This document shows positions 24,234 through 33,142 of a DNA stretch of 35,106 nucleotides, piece by piece. This DNA comes from Thiogranum sp. GTDB lineage: Bacteria; Pseudomonadota; Gammaproteobacteria; DSM-19610. The stretch spans positions 1-35,106 of the forward strand of contig JAGXGS010000086.1 of assembly GCA_024636585.1 (NCBI GenBank). Reading direction: 5' to 3'. Numbering within the stretch: position 1 is the stretch's first letter; each line of letters starts with the position of its first letter. The notes under the pieces were generated by a model. That model was not told the origin of the DNA. It saw only the letters and a list, made by a program, of their open reading frames with translations, and ran no database searches. Position numbers and translations under genes: made by a program.

Positions 24234-25361
24234 ATGAATCTGCCAACCGATTTTGTTCTCGGTCACGCCCAGTCGAAAAACTGGAACAGCGCGGTGGCGG
24301 AGTGCCTGCAGCAGATCGGCAATGTGCCGGCACAGGCGAATCTCGGATTCCTGTATGTCACGGATATTTTCGCTGACCTGCTGCAGGATATCCTCACGCG
24401 CCTGCGCAGCGAAACCGGTGTCGAGCACTGGGTCGGCACGGTCGGAATCGGTATCTGCGCGGGTGATCGTGAATATCAGCAGGCGCCGGCCATTGCCGTC
24501 ATGATCGGCGCATTCCCCGACGACAGCTTCCGCATGCTGCCCTTCTACAATCGAGCCGCGGATAATCTACCGGCCAGCTGGGAAGACTGGCTGCACGGAT
24601 CAGCCAGTCAGCTGGCGGTCCTGCATGGCGACCCAGGCAACAGCAACTTGCCGCAACTGCTTATCAAGCTGAACAACGAATTGCCAAATGCCCAGCTGGT
24701 GGGCGGACTCAGTTCATCGCATGGCCGCCACCCGCAGATCGCCGACCAGCTGCTGGAAGGTGGTCTGTCGGGGGTGGTGTTCGATGATAAAGCCCCGGTG
24801 ACGACAGCGCTGACCCAGGGCTGCAGTCCGATCGCCCCCAGTCATACCATCACCGCTTGCGATGGTAATGTCATCGCTACGCTGGATGAGCGGCCGGCAC
24901 TGGATGTCTTCAATGAAGACATCGGCGAAATTCTCGCCCGCGATCTGAATCGAGCCGCCGGCTATATTTTTGCCGGACTGCCGATCGCGGGTTCCGACAC
25001 CCGCGATTACCTGGTACGCAATGTGTCCGGTGTCGACACCCAGGGCAGGCGCATCGCCATCGGCGAAATGTTGCACCCCGGTCAGCAGATTCAGTTCTGC
25101 CGGCGCGATGCCGAGACTGCCCGCCAGGACATGCAGACCATGCTCGATAACCTGAAGCAACGCCTGTCCGGCAGGCCCCGGGCTGGACTGTACTTTACCT
25201 GCCTCGGCAGAGGTGAAGCATTGTTCGGCGAAGCCTCCGGCGAACTTAAAATGATTCGTGAAACGCTGGGCGATTTTCCGCTGATCGGCTTCCAGGCAAA
25301 TGGCGAAATCTCGGGCCAACGACTCTACGCCTACACCGGCGTCCTGACTCTCTTCACCTGA
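24234..25361 (+). CDS. FIST domain sensory protein
   Basis: This 375-residue soluble protein has an FIST N domain (about 25-215: GFLYVTDIFADLLQDILTRL, GTVGIGICAGDREYQ, AQLVGGLSSSHGRHPQ) and an FIST C domain (about 215-360: GCSPIAPSHTITACDGNVIA, LVRNVSGVDTQGRRIAIGE, GLYFTCLGRGEALFGEAS, GDFPLIGFQANGEIS). FIST domains are thought to sense small ligands such as amino acids and often sit in signalling proteins; this one stands alone without an output domain. Its partner is unknown. It lies after the prk terminator with its own ribosome binding site (GAGGGG). Confidence 0.9.
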   Translation: MNLPTDFVLGHAQSKNWNSAVAECLQQIGNVPAQANLGFLYVTDIFADLLQDILTRLRSETGVEHWVGTVGIGICAGDREYQQAPAIAVMIGAFPDDSFRMLPFYNRAADNLPASWEDWLHGSASQLAVLHGDPGNSNLPQLLIKLNNELPNAQLVGGLSSSHGRHPQIADQLLEGGLSGVVFDDKAPVTTALTQGCSPIAPSHTITACDGNVIATLDERPALDVFNEDIGEILARDLNRAAGYIFAGLPIAGSDTRDYLVRNVSGVDTQGRRIAIGEMLHPGQQIQFCRRDAETARQDMQTMLDNLKQRLSGRPRAGLYFTCLGRGEALFGEASGELKMIRETLGDFPLIGFQANGEISGQRLYAYTGVLTLFT

Positions 25362-25421
25362 GCGCCCGGCGCAACAACATGCGTTACAATGGCGTTTTTT
25401 ACTGTCAGCTCGAATAATCCT

Positions 25422-26471
25422 ATGCCTCATTATGTCGATTCCATGTCCGACCGTGCCCGCCGACAGGTAGCTGCATGGCTGATACTGTGCTGCGCGATGA
25501 TTTTTGCCATGGTGGTTCTAGGCGGTGTTACCCGTCTGACCGGCTCCGGCCTTTCGATGGTGGAGTGGAATCCGCTATTCGGCTTCATACCGCCGCTCAA
25601 CGAACAGCAATGGGCGGAGGTGTTCGAGAAATACCGCGGCTCCCCGGAATATCAGAAGATCAACCTCGGCATGGACCTGGAAGGTTTCAAATCGATCTAC
25701 TGGTTCGAGTTCGGGCACCGGGTGCTGGGCCGCCTCATCGGCACTGTATTCCTGCTGCCGTTTCTGTATTTTTTGGTGCGCGGGATGTTGAGCCGGCCGC
25801 TGGTGCCACGCCTGTTTGCCGCCTTCATTCTGGGTGGCCTGCAAGGCGTGCTCGGATGGTACATGGTCAAAAGCGGCCTGATCGACAATCCACACGTGAG
25901 CCAGTATCGCCTTACCGCACACCTCACCCTGGCATTACTGATTTACGCCTACCTGTTGTGGCTGGTATTCGGCCTGCTATTCCCTGATCCGGTGCGGCGA
26001 ACCAACCCGTCCGGACTGAAGAATGGATCGCTGCTACTGCTGGTCATGGTATCCATCACCATAGTCTCGGGTGGCTTTGTTGCCGGAATCAAGGCCGGCC
26101 TGGCCTATAACACCTTTCCGAAAATGGGCGATCATTGGCTACCGCAAGGCATCTGGATGCTGGAACCCGGCTGGCGCAATCTGTTCGAAAATATCACCAC
26201 AGTGCAGTTCGATCACCGGCTACTCGCAACGCTGACGTTTTTTGCTATCGCAGCGTTCTGGTTGTATGCCGTGAAGCAGCGCCGCTCCCTGTCACCTGGT
26301 GCCCGACTGGGATCACACCTGCTGTTGTTAGCTGCCATCACTCAGGTCAGCCTCGGTATCTCCACCTTGTTGCTGCATGTGCCGGTGGCGCTCGGCGCTG
26401 CCCATCAGGCCGGCGCACTGGCGCTGCTTACGGCAGTACTGTTTTTGTACCATCGGTTCCGTTACGCATAA
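25422..26471 (+). CDS. ctaA: Heme A synthase, COX15/CtaA family
   Basis: CtaA oxidises the C8 methyl of heme O to make heme A for aa3-type cytochrome oxidases. The protein of about 349 residues has about eight membrane helices in two halves. The N-terminal half has VVLGGVTRLTGSGLSMVEWN and the heme-ligand histidine in FEFGHRVLGRLIG. The C-terminal half has FVAGIKAGLAYNTFPKMG, a second site VQFDHRLLATL, and a late His (ALGAAHQAGALALL). The start was taken at MPHYVDSMSDRARR; 25443 is possible. Its presence implies an aa3 oxidase elsewhere. Confidence 0.94.
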   Translation: MPHYVDSMSDRARRQVAAWLILCCAMIFAMVVLGGVTRLTGSGLSMVEWNPLFGFIPPLNEQQWAEVFEKYRGSPEYQKINLGMDLEGFKSIYWFEFGHRVLGRLIGTVFLLPFLYFLVRGMLSRPLVPRLFAAFILGGLQGVLGWYMVKSGLIDNPHVSQYRLTAHLTLALLIYAYLLWLVFGLLFPDPVRRTNPSGLKNGSLLLLVMVSITIVSGGFVAGIKAGLAYNTFPKMGDHWLPQGIWMLEPGWRNLFENITTVQFDHRLLATLTFFAIAAFWLYAVKQRRSLSPGARLGSHLLLLAAITQVSLGISTLLLHVPVALGAAHQAGALALLTAVLFLYHRFRYA

Positions 26472-26494
26472 AAAAACCCGGCTTGCGCCGGGTT
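26470..26494 (-). terminator. Rho-independent terminator for the cytochrome c gene
   Basis: On the minus strand AACCCGGC-GCAA-GCCGGGTT is followed by a run of T. It lies 42 bases after the cytochrome c stop, and its tail overlaps the ctaA stop codon. It lacks a T run on the plus strand. Confidence 0.85.
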
Positions 26495-26535
26495 CGCTGC
26501 TTCCACCGCGGTAACGCGGCACCGCGGCACCGCTA

Positions 26536-26841
26536 TTACTTCAAACTGGAATAGTAAGCAGCCAGATTCTCGATATCGGCATCGCTCAGCGGCTTCGCCA
26601 TCGGCGACATCATCGGATCTTTACGATCACCGGCACGAAAGGCTTTCAGCTGCTTGACCATGTAAGGGGCCTTTTGACCAGCCAGGTTCGGCCACAGAGG
26701 ATTAGCGCTCACGCCTGCGGGTCCGTGACAACCCGCACAGGTAGCGGATTTGGCTTTACCGGCCGCCGCGTCGGCGGCAAAACCGGCATTCGCGGAAACC
26801 AGCAGCAAGCTGGATATTGCAGCAACAACATATTTTTTCAT
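26536..26841 (-). CDS. Small periplasmic class I cytochrome c (c553-like)
   Basis: This 101-residue electron carrier has a signal peptide ([20 protein letters not shown], cut near FAADA). The mature protein has a single heme site CAGCH ([20 protein letters not shown]), [20 protein letters not shown], and the axial Met region [20 protein letters not shown]. It may pass electrons to a terminal oxidase. It is divergent from the HDOD gene, and an FNR-like box lies in the gap between them. Confidence 0.93.
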   Translation of the reverse strand: MKKYVVAAISSLLLVSANAGFAADAAAGKAKSATCAGCHGPAGVSANPLWPNLAGQKAPYMVKQLKAFRAGDRKDPMMSPMAKPLSDADIENLAAYYSSLK

Positions 26842-26912
26842 CGATCTTCACCACTCTCTTTTTAAGGGCCAGAAACTCGCTGTATTCTCGCAAACCCTCC
26901 CGTCACTGTAAA

Positions 26913-26926
26913 ATGATCTTGATCAA
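26913..26926. promoter_or_regulatory. FNR/ANR-like box
   Basis: ATGAT-CTTG-ATCAA matches TTGAT-N4-ATCAA at nine of ten fixed positions. Its centre is about 79 bases upstream of the cytochrome c ATG, so it could activate that gene. It is only about 12 bases from the HDOD start codon, where it would rather repress. Confidence 0.45.
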
Positions 26927-26937
26927 GGAAATAATTG

Positions 26938-27840
26938 ATGTACGATCAGAGCCTTAGTAAACTCGCCCAGCAGGCCCGGAACATGGATGACGTCAGATCG
27001 CTGGTTAAAGATTCCGTAGAACTGGCTTCGCTGCCTGCGGTGGTCTATCGAGCGCTCGAGCTGCTCGACGATGTGCAGGCATCGGCATCGGGAATTGGTC
27101 GGGTAATCGGTGAAGATCCAGCGCTAACCGCGCGGCTGCTGAAAATCGTCAACAGTGCCTTCTATGGCTTTCCATCCCGGATAGATACCATCTCCCGCGC
27201 CATCACCATCATCGGCACCCAGGAACTGACGGACCTGATCCTTGGCACCAGTGCGATTGATGCCTTCTCGAAATTCCCGAACCGGCTGATCAACATGCAA
27301 CGCTTCTGGGAACACAGCCTCTATACCGGCGTAGTGTCGCGTATTCTGGCGCGGCGCATGCATCGGCCCGACGCCGAACGGTACTTCGTGACGGGATTGC
27401 TGCACGACATCGGCACTCTGGTGCTGTACCGGAAACAACCCGATCTGGCGTGCCGGGCACTGCAACTTGCCATGGAATCCACACTGCCCCTGGAACTGGC
27501 CGAGGTCGAGGTATTCGGCTTTCATCACGGCACCGTGGGAGCGGAACTCATGCAGGCGTGGAAGCTGCCAGCGACTTTCGCAGAAGTCTCACAGCACCAC
27601 CACCAGCCGTCAGCCGCCGAACTTTATCCGATGGAAACCATAACCGTGCACCTCGCGGACATCGTCACCTGTATGTCACACGGCACCGCCAGCGACACCG
27701 GCGAGAGTGCAATACTGGAGCCCGGCGCCTGGGAGCTCGCCGGCCTGTCACCCGATATACTGGAATCAGTGATAGCCGAAGCCGACGCCTGTTTCGCGGA
27801 AGCGAGCGCGGTATTGCTGCCGCGCACCCGCCTCGCCTGA
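26938..27840 (+). CDS. HDOD domain signalling protein
   Basis: This 300-residue soluble protein has a single HDOD domain (about 20-225), an HD-related output module without full metal ligands. The pattern is LPAVVYRALELLDDV, IGEDPALTARLLKIVNSAFY, TISRAITIIGTQELTDLIL and YFVTGLLHDIGTLVLYRKQP, then FGFHHGTVGAELMQAWKLP. An HD pair is kept in LHDIG, but the flanking residues are those of HDOD. It probably takes part in c-di-GMP or chemotaxis-type signalling. I chose ATG 26938 (AAGGA at good spacing) rather than TTG 26935. Confidence 0.92.
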   Translation: MYDQSLSKLAQQARNMDDVRSLVKDSVELASLPAVVYRALELLDDVQASASGIGRVIGEDPALTARLLKIVNSAFYGFPSRIDTISRAITIIGTQELTDLILGTSAIDAFSKFPNRLINMQRFWEHSLYTGVVSRILARRMHRPDAERYFVTGLLHDIGTLVLYRKQPDLACRALQLAMESTLPLELAEVEVFGFHHGTVGAELMQAWKLPATFAEVSQHHHQPSAAELYPMETITVHLADIVTCMSHGTASDTGESAILEPGAWELAGLSPDILESVIAEADACFAEASAVLLPRTRLA

Positions 27841-27850
27841 TGCGGCCGAC

Positions 27851-28243
27851 TCAGCCTGCCGCAAGCTGATCGCGAACTTTTACCAGTTTGGCACGCACCT
27901 GCCCGGCCAGCTCCTCGACGCCGCTGCGATCAACCAGACCCAGCACCGCCTCCGGATCCATGAACGCGACAGTAATGCCACCGTCATCTTCTTCACGCAC
28001 CACGACATTGCACGGCAATAGCAGGCCGATGTCCGGATCGGCGGTCAACGCCTGATGAGCGAGAGTCGGATTGCAGGCGCCCAGAATTTTGTATGGCTTA
28101 TGGTCGACATCAATTTTTGCCTTCAGCGTTGCCTTGACATCAATCTCCGTCAACACTCCGAAACCTTCGGTCTTCAACGCCTCGGTAGCGCGTTCAACGG
28201 CCTCATCGAAACCGCAGGACATCCGCACATTAAATCCATACAT
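27851..28243 (-). CDS. DUF302 family protein
   Basis: This 130-residue protein has the DUF302 fold (MSCGFDEAVERATEALKTEG, FGVLTEIDVKATLKAKI, YKILGACNPTLAHQAL, IGLLLPCNVVVREEDDGGIT, VAFMDPEAVLGLV). The family is common in sulfur oxidisers, and its biochemical role is unknown. The start MYGFNVRMSC is preferred because GAGGAG lies at good spacing before it. It has no signal peptide. It is convergent with the HDOD gene (10 bp apart). Confidence 0.93.
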   Translation of the reverse strand: MYGFNVRMSCGFDEAVERATEALKTEGFGVLTEIDVKATLKAKIDVDHKPYKILGACNPTLAHQALTADPDIGLLLPCNVVVREEDDGGITVAFMDPEAVLGLVDRSGVEELAGQVRAKLVKVRDQLAAG

Positions 28244-28314
28244 GGCACTCACTCCTCTGTTAATTCATGTCATGCATTGTACCGGATCACGCCGATGCCT
28301 GTAGACTCGTTCGG

Positions 28315-28758
28315 ATGAGCAATATGCCGGTTCACTGGGCGCGGGACCCGTTATTTCTTGTTGCACTGGCAGCGGCGCTGATCTACTGGCTGAGTCTGGC
28401 GGCCTTCAACACACTACAACCTGACCTGACCTGGCCGCTCCGCGAACCGCTGCGGTTCCTGTACCCGGCGCTCCTGTATCCGATTGTGGAAGAATGGATT
28501 TTCCGTGGCTTTATTCAGGATTTTGCACACCGGCGCCTGAAGAGCTGGCAGCTCGGTCCCCTGAGCCACGCCAACATCCTCACCAGCCTGCTGTTTACCG
28601 GCTTGCACTTCTTCAGTCATCCGCCGTTATGGGCCGCCGCAGTGCTGGTACCTTCCCTGATCTTCGGGTTCTTCAAGGACCGCAGCGGTAGTCTGGGTGC
28701 GCCCATAGCCTTGCACGTGTTCTACAACGCGGGTTACTTCTGGCTTTTTACAGCATAA
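28315..28758 (+). CDS. CPBP glutamic-type intramembrane protease, resembles MrtJ of JDVT-CTERM systems
   Basis: This about 147-residue membrane protein has three or four helices. The CPBP (CAAX protease and bacteriocin-processing) motifs are EEWIFRG at residues of about 59-65, FTGLHFFSH near 100, and LHVFYNAGYF at the end. The short length and segments such as DLTWPLREPLRFLYPALLYP, GPLSHANILTSLLFTG and VPSLIFGFFKDRSGSLGAP match what I recall of the MrtJ protease that processes JDVT-CTERM surface proteins. MrtJ is my best guess; a general CPBP protease is certain. The start is open (28267, 28315 or 28324). Confidence 0.82.
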   Translation: MSNMPVHWARDPLFLVALAAALIYWLSLAAFNTLQPDLTWPLREPLRFLYPALLYPIVEEWIFRGFIQDFAHRRLKSWQLGPLSHANILTSLLFTGLHFFSHPPLWAAAVLVPSLIFGFFKDRSGSLGAPIALHVFYNAGYFWLFTA

Positions 28759-28784
28759 AAAAACGGGGCCGCAGCCCCGTTTTT
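28757..28784. terminator. Bidirectional Rho-independent terminator
   Basis: ACGGGGC-CGCA-GCCCCGT is flanked by a run of A on the left and TTTTT on the right, so it works on both strands. It lies between the convergent protease gene and the small secreted-protein gene. Confidence 0.9.
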
Positions 28785-28806
28785 ACATAACATCTCGACG
28801 GTATTT

Positions 28807-29121
28807 CTAAAATTCGCCGAGTGGTCGGACAAACGTATAGGCGGCCGGCTTTACCACCAGAGTGTTGGCCGCCTCACCTACATTGCCACCAAGCGCGCTG
28901 AAGGGCAGCGACACCACGAATGTCGCGGTAGTCAGCAGCGTACCCACCAGCATGAATGGACGCACCATCACGGCATCCGCCAGCATTTCACCCCCGCTCG
29001 GGCCGCGATCCGGACTGTAATACGGATTTTCCGCGGCACCGGCAATCGGAGCAGTCAGAGACGCGGCTGCCAGCAGACCGGCCATCAGGTAATTTGTCAG
29101 TTTCTTGCAGATCATCCGCAT
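28807..29121 (-). CDS. Small exported protein of unknown function
   Basis: This 104-residue protein starts at ATG 29121 (GGAGAGAAAGG upstream), giving a signal peptide (ICKKLTNYLMAGLLAAASLT, cut near AGAAE). The rest has ADAVMVRPFMLVGTLLTTAT, one membrane-like hydrophobic stretch, and FSALGGNVGEAANTLVVKPA, then YTFVRPLGEF. From memory this FSALGGNVGEA pattern recurs in small proteins of Gammaproteobacteria of unclear function. The frame is also open upstream, but that would bury the signal peptide. Confidence 0.75.
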   Translation of the reverse strand: MRMICKKLTNYLMAGLLAAASLTAPIAGAAENPYYSPDRGPSGGEMLADAVMVRPFMLVGTLLTTATFVVSLPFSALGGNVGEAANTLVVKPAAYTFVRPLGEF

Positions 29122-29228
29122 GACCTTTCTCTCCTGTGTTTGAGTGCCCCGTTGGGGCCGAGTAGGAATTATAGTCGGCATGCTAGCAGAAAGATTAATG
29201 AATTCATTAACGAAGTTCACAGATCCTG

Positions 29229-30137
29229 TCACTCCAGCGACCGGCCGGTGAGGCGTTTCAATGCCTCCCGGTACTTTTCTCCGGTTCTGGTGATAATCTC
29301 AGCCGGCAGGCGCGGGCCGGGCGGAGTCTTGTCCCAGTCCAGCGTTTCCAGATAATCCCGCACGAACTGCTTATCGAAACTGGGCGGACTGATGCCGACC
29401 CGGTATTCATCCTCCGGCCAGAAGCGCGACGAGTCCGGCGTCAGCACCTCGTCGATCAGCACCAGTCGCCCGGCCGCATCCAGCCCGAACTCGAACTTGG
29501 TATCGGCGATAATAATGCCCCGCTCGCGGGCATAACGGGCGGCTTCGCTATAGATGCTCAGACTCACATCGCGCACCTGGGTCGCCAGCTCGTGTCCCAG
29601 CAGCGCCACGGTCTGCGAAAAATCAATATTTTCGTCATGATCCCCGATCGCAGCCTTGGTGGAAGGTGTAAATATGGGCTCGGGTAGCTGCTCCGCCAAT
29701 TTCAGCCCGGCCGGTAGTCCGATACCGCATACGGCACCAGTAGCCTGATAGTCTTTCCATCCGGAACCGATCAGATAACCGCGCACAATTGCCTCTACCG
29801 GCAGCGCCTTCATTTTGCGCACCACCACAGCACGCCTATGCACCTGCTCGCGCTCGGCACGATCGGGCAGCACCGACTCGAGAGCGAGATCAGACAGATG
29901 ATTGGATACCGTTTCACCGGTGCGTGCGAACCAGAAGCTGGAGACTGCCGCCAGTACTGCGCCCTTGCCGGGAATCGGATCCGGCAGTACCACATCAAAA
30001 GCCGAAAGGCGGTCGGTGGTGACGATCAGCAGGTGTTCATCGCCAACTGCATAGATGTCGCGGACCTTGCCGCGCGCCACCAGCGGCAGACTGCTGAGAC
30101 TGGTTTCAAACAACACATCGAGCATTGAAGCGTCCAT
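29229..30137 (-). CDS. purC: SAICAR synthase PurC
   Basis: PurC joins aspartate to CAIR in purine synthesis, using ATP. The protein is about 302 residues, the long type (as in yeast and many proteobacteria) rather than the 237-residue E. coli type. Motifs are [68 protein letters not shown] and [13 protein letters not shown]. The frame is open for 76 codons upstream of the chosen ATG but lacks family similarity there. The gene is divergent from purE-purK, with about 100 bp between them. Confidence 0.95.
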   Translation of the reverse strand: MDASMLDVLFETSLSSLPLVARGKVRDIYAVGDEHLLIVTTDRLSAFDVVLPDPIPGKGAVLAAVSSFWFARTGETVSNHLSDLALESVLPDRAEREQVHRRAVVVRKMKALPVEAIVRGYLIGSGWKDYQATGAVCGIGLPAGLKLAEQLPEPIFTPSTKAAIGDHDENIDFSQTVALLGHELATQVRDVSLSIYSEAARYARERGIIIADTKFEFGLDAAGRLVLIDEVLTPDSSRFWPEDEYRVGISPPSFDKQFVRDYLETLDWDKTPPGPRLPAEIITRTGEKYREALKRLTGRSLE

Positions 30138-30203
30138 GATGAAAGGGGAGCAAGGCGCATTGTACCGGCGCAATCCGCATTCGGCGATACTCAGTGGCAA
30201 TGT

Positions 30204-30209
30204 TATAAT
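30204..30209 (+). promoter_or_regulatory. Candidate -10 box for purE-purK
   Basis: A perfect TATAAT lies 28 bases before the purE start codon. No good -35 box is seen 17 bases upstream, and no PurR box is visible. Confidence 0.4.
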
Positions 30210-30237
30210 GCGCGTTTTACGGAAATCGGGGCACATC

Positions 30238-30732
30238 ATGGGAGCCATCAAAGTCGGTCTGGTCATGGGCAGCAACAGCGACTGGGACGTCATGCAGGCG
30301 GCGGCCGAACAACTGCAGCACTTCGATGTGCCGTTCGAAGCGCGGGTGGTTTCAGCACACCGCACACCGGATCTCCTGTTTGACTACGCGAGTAGCGCCC
30401 GCGAACGCGGCCTGACCTGCATTATCGCCGGCGCCGGCGGTGCTGCGCACCTGCCTGGCATGCTGGCGGCCAAGACTGCATTGCCGGTGCTCGGCGTGCC
30501 GGTCCCGTCACGTTACCTGAAGGGTCTGGACTCGCTGCTTTCGATGGTGCAGATGCCGAAAGGAGTACCTGTGGCCACTTTCGCTATCGGCGCTGCCGGC
30601 GCCGCCAATGCAGCGCTGTATGCAGTCAGCCTGCTGGCACTGAACGATCCTGCATTGGCCGCCCGGCTGGACAGCTTCCGCGCCGCGCAGACTGAGATGG
30701 CGTTGAACATGGAACTGCCGCCAGTATCGTGA
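30238..30732 (+). CDS. purE: N5-carboxyaminoimidazole ribonucleotide mutase PurE
   Basis: PurE converts N5-CAIR to CAIR in purine synthesis. The 164-residue protein has [20 protein letters not shown] at the N-terminus, [38 protein letters not shown] and [20 protein letters not shown], the conserved active-site set. Its stop overlaps the purK GTG start (GTGA), which couples the two. Confidence 0.97.
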   Translation: MGAIKVGLVMGSNSDWDVMQAAAEQLQHFDVPFEARVVSAHRTPDLLFDYASSARERGLTCIIAGAGGAAHLPGMLAAKTALPVLGVPVPSRYLKGLDSLLSMVQMPKGVPVATFAIGAAGAANAALYAVSLLALNDPALAARLDSFRAAQTEMALNMELPPVS

Positions 30733-31862
30733 TACTTCCAGACGCGACTCTCGGTGTGCTCGGCGGCGGCCAGCTGGGCCGCATGTTTGTGCAGGCCGCG
30801 CGGAGCATAGGCTATCGGGTCTGGGTTCTGGACGCCGATCCGCACAGCCCCGCCGGCAGCATCGCCGACCGGCACCTGGTTGCGCCCTACACCGAGGCGG
30901 CGGCGCTGCGCGAAATGTCCAGCCATTGCGCAGCCATTACCACCGAGTTCGAAAACGTCCCCGCCGAGACACTGGCGTTTCTCGAAGCGCGCGTACCCGT
31001 ACGGCCAGGCTCCAGTGCCGTCGCAATTGCACGCGATCGGATTCAGGAAAAAACATTCATCCGCGGCCTCGGACTTGCTACGGCGCCATTCGTCGCGGTG
31101 TGCACCAGCGAAGACCTGGCACAGGCCTGTACCCGGATCAAACTGCCGGCGCTACTGAAAACCGCGCAGCTTGGATACGATGGCAAAGGCCAGTTCCTGA
31201 TCGAAAGCGCCGCCGACGCGTTGCGCGGATTTCACCAGCTCCGGGAAGCCGCGTGCATACTGGAGGAGCGTGTCGAGCTGCAACAGGAACTCTCCGTTAT
31301 CCTGGCACGCAGCGTCGATGGAAGCATGGCCGTTTACCCGGTCGGCGAAAATGTACATGTCGACGGGGTGCTGGATACCACGAGTGTGCCGGCGCGGATT
31401 CCTCCCGCCATCGCGCAACAGGCGGTGCAGATGGCGCAGAGCCTGGCCGTCGCACTTGATTACTGCGGCGTGCTGGCAGTGGAGTTTTTTCTCACTCGCA
31501 GCGGCGAGTTGCTCATCAATGAAATGGCGCCGCGTCCACACAACAGTGGCCATTACACGCTGGACGCCTGCGTGACATCGCAATTCGAACAGCAGGTGCG
31601 CACCCTGTGCGGCTTGCCTCCGGGCGCCACGACATTGCTGTCACCGGCAGTCATGGTCAATCTGCTTGGCGATCTGTGGCGGGGCAATGCGCCGCCATGG
31701 CAACGGCTGTTTCAGCATCCGGGCGCGAAGCTGCACCTGTACGGCAAGCGTCAGGCGCGCCAGGGACGAAAAATGGGGCATTACACTTGCCTGGCTGCAC
31801 AACTTGACGATGCGGCAGCCATGGCCGAAGAAATTCGCGGCGCCCTGCTCGGCGACGCCTGA
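30729..31862 (+). CDS. purK: N5-carboxyaminoimidazole ribonucleotide synthase PurK
   Basis: PurK is an ATP-grasp enzyme that carboxylates AIR with bicarbonate and ATP. The 377-residue protein has [71 protein letters not shown], and [20 protein letters not shown]. It starts with GTG, overlapping the purE stop by four bases. Confidence 0.96.
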   Translation: MILPDATLGVLGGGQLGRMFVQAARSIGYRVWVLDADPHSPAGSIADRHLVAPYTEAAALREMSSHCAAITTEFENVPAETLAFLEARVPVRPGSSAVAIARDRIQEKTFIRGLGLATAPFVAVCTSEDLAQACTRIKLPALLKTAQLGYDGKGQFLIESAADALRGFHQLREAACILEERVELQQELSVILARSVDGSMAVYPVGENVHVDGVLDTTSVPARIPPAIAQQAVQMAQSLAVALDYCGVLAVEFFLTRSGELLINEMAPRPHNSGHYTLDACVTSQFEQQVRTLCGLPPGATTLLSPAVMVNLLGDLWRGNAPPWQRLFQHPGAKLHLYGKRQARQGRKMGHYTCLAAQLDDAAAMAEEIRGALLGDA

Positions 31863-31875
31863 TCCACGGCCACAC

Positions 31876-32379
31876 ATGTTGCAACTCACGCTGATCCGCC
31901 ACGCCAAATCCAGCTGGCAGACTTCCGGGCTGCGGGACTTTGACCGCCCGCTGAACGCCCGCGGCTTGCATGATGCACCACACATGGGCCAGCGCATGCA
32001 TGAACACGGGCTGGCTTTCGATCGAATCGTGGCCAGTCCGGCGCTCCGCGCCATCAGCACCGCGCGTCTGATCGCACAACAGCTGGATTACCCGGAAGAT
32101 TCCATCGATACACTGCCTCCGCTGTATGAAGCCAGCGTGGATGCGCTGCTGCGATGCGTGCAGTCGTTCGATCCGCAACTGAGTCGCATCGCACTGGTAG
32201 CCCACAATCCGGGCATTACCGGGCTGTGCAACTTTCTCACTGACGCGGGAATTGGCGACCTGCCGACCGGCGCTGTCGCCGTGATCGAATTTACAGTTGA
32301 TGACTGGCAGGCGGTGAACCGCGACAGCGGCACCCTGAAAATGTTGCTGACCCCAAAACAACAGGGCGAGCGTCGCTAG
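31876..32379 (+). CDS. sixA: Histidine phosphatase, SixA-like
   Basis: This 167-residue branch-1 histidine phosphatase has the catalytic LIRHAKSSW at residues 6-14, followed by FDRPLNARGLHDAPHMGQRM, a pattern close to SixA, which dephosphorylates histidine phosphotransfer domains. The second pocket residues are in VASPALRAISTARLIAQQL and LVAHNPGITGLCNFL (His). It starts 13 bases after purK, so may be co-transcribed. Its last four bases overlap the convergent phosphatase gene. Confidence 0.88.
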   Translation: MLQLTLIRHAKSSWQTSGLRDFDRPLNARGLHDAPHMGQRMHEHGLAFDRIVASPALRAISTARLIAQQLDYPEDSIDTLPPLYEASVDALLRCVQSFDPQLSRIALVAHNPGITGLCNFLTDAGIGDLPTGAVAVIEFTVDDWQAVNRDSGTLKMLLTPKQQGERR

Positions 32380-32978
32380 TAGTCGAGGCGGGGTCGGTTG
32401 TGAAATTCCAGCAGGTTGCCGAAACGGCTGCGCCTGAAGCCGGTCAACGAGGCATTATCGATACGCGTTCGATACCAGCATGCAGGCGCCGATTGCAGGA
32501 CATAGCCAAGCGCCGCCCTGATGACACCGGCATGCGCAACTATCAGGATGTGCTCGCCCGGATGTGCCTCCAGCACTGCTTCGAACGCCTCGGCAACACG
32601 CTGTCCGAACAGCTCCAGTGGTTCCGCGCCGGGAGGACGGTTGCGACAGGGGTCCTGATAAAATGCATCGAAGCCCGAGGCGTCGCGGGCAATTATTTCA
32701 TCCGGGCTCAGGCCTTCCCAGCTTCCCAGCCCGACTTCCCGGAACCGCGCCTCGCTGGCCATCGGCAGCTCGTGCTTTTCCGCCAACGCTTCGGCAAAGG
32801 CGCTGCAACGCTGCAGCGGTGATGAGATAACGCGCCCCCAGGGAGGCCGCTCACCGACTGCCGCCCACATCTGGCTCCAGCCGTTCTCGCTCAACGGATC
32901 GTCGACGCTGTCGCCGCGATAACGCCGGCCGCCGACCGGCTCGCCATGGCGGATAAAGTCGATCAACGTATCCGACAT
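32376..32978 (-). CDS. Histidine phosphatase, CobC/phosphoglycerate mutase-like
   Basis: This 200-residue branch-1 histidine phosphatase starts MSDTLIDFIRHGEPVGGRRY with the RHG motif. ISSPLQRCSAFAEALAEKH, FREVGLGSWEGLSPDEI and LIVAHAGVIRAALGY give the rest of the active site. The shape resembles alpha-ribazole phosphatase (CobC), but no cobalamin gene is near, so the substrate is open. It overlaps the SixA-like gene tail to tail. Confidence 0.85.
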   Translation of the reverse strand: MSDTLIDFIRHGEPVGGRRYRGDSVDDPLSENGWSQMWAAVGERPPWGRVISSPLQRCSAFAEALAEKHELPMASEARFREVGLGSWEGLSPDEIIARDASGFDAFYQDPCRNRPPGAEPLELFGQRVAEAFEAVLEAHPGEHILIVAHAGVIRAALGYVLQSAPACWYRTRIDNASLTGFRRSRFGNLLEFHNRPRLDY

Positions 32979-32987
32979 GAGTCGCAA

Positions 32988-33142
32988 TTACTCTTCGTCG
33001 ACGCCCAGCTCTTCGCGTAATACAGCCTGTTCACGGCGGCGGGTTACCAGCTGCTCGCAGGCATCGGCTTTGCGCGAAACATGTCACGGACTGCCACTAG
33101 ACGAATTCGACAGCACCTGCCACCGTCAGCCTCTAGAGTCGT
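32988..33142 (-). pseudogene. Possible frameshifted small coding remnant after sat
   Basis: Minus-strand bases 33083-32988 are open for 31 codons to a TAA and read like the end of a charged protein (ADACEQLVTRRREQAVLREE, then LGVDEE), but no normal start codon lies in frame. Another frame, open from the sat stop codon to about 33060, reads LVAVRDMFRAKPM. Joining the two needs one frameshift. It may be a decayed gene, a sequence error, or chance. Confidence 0.3.
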
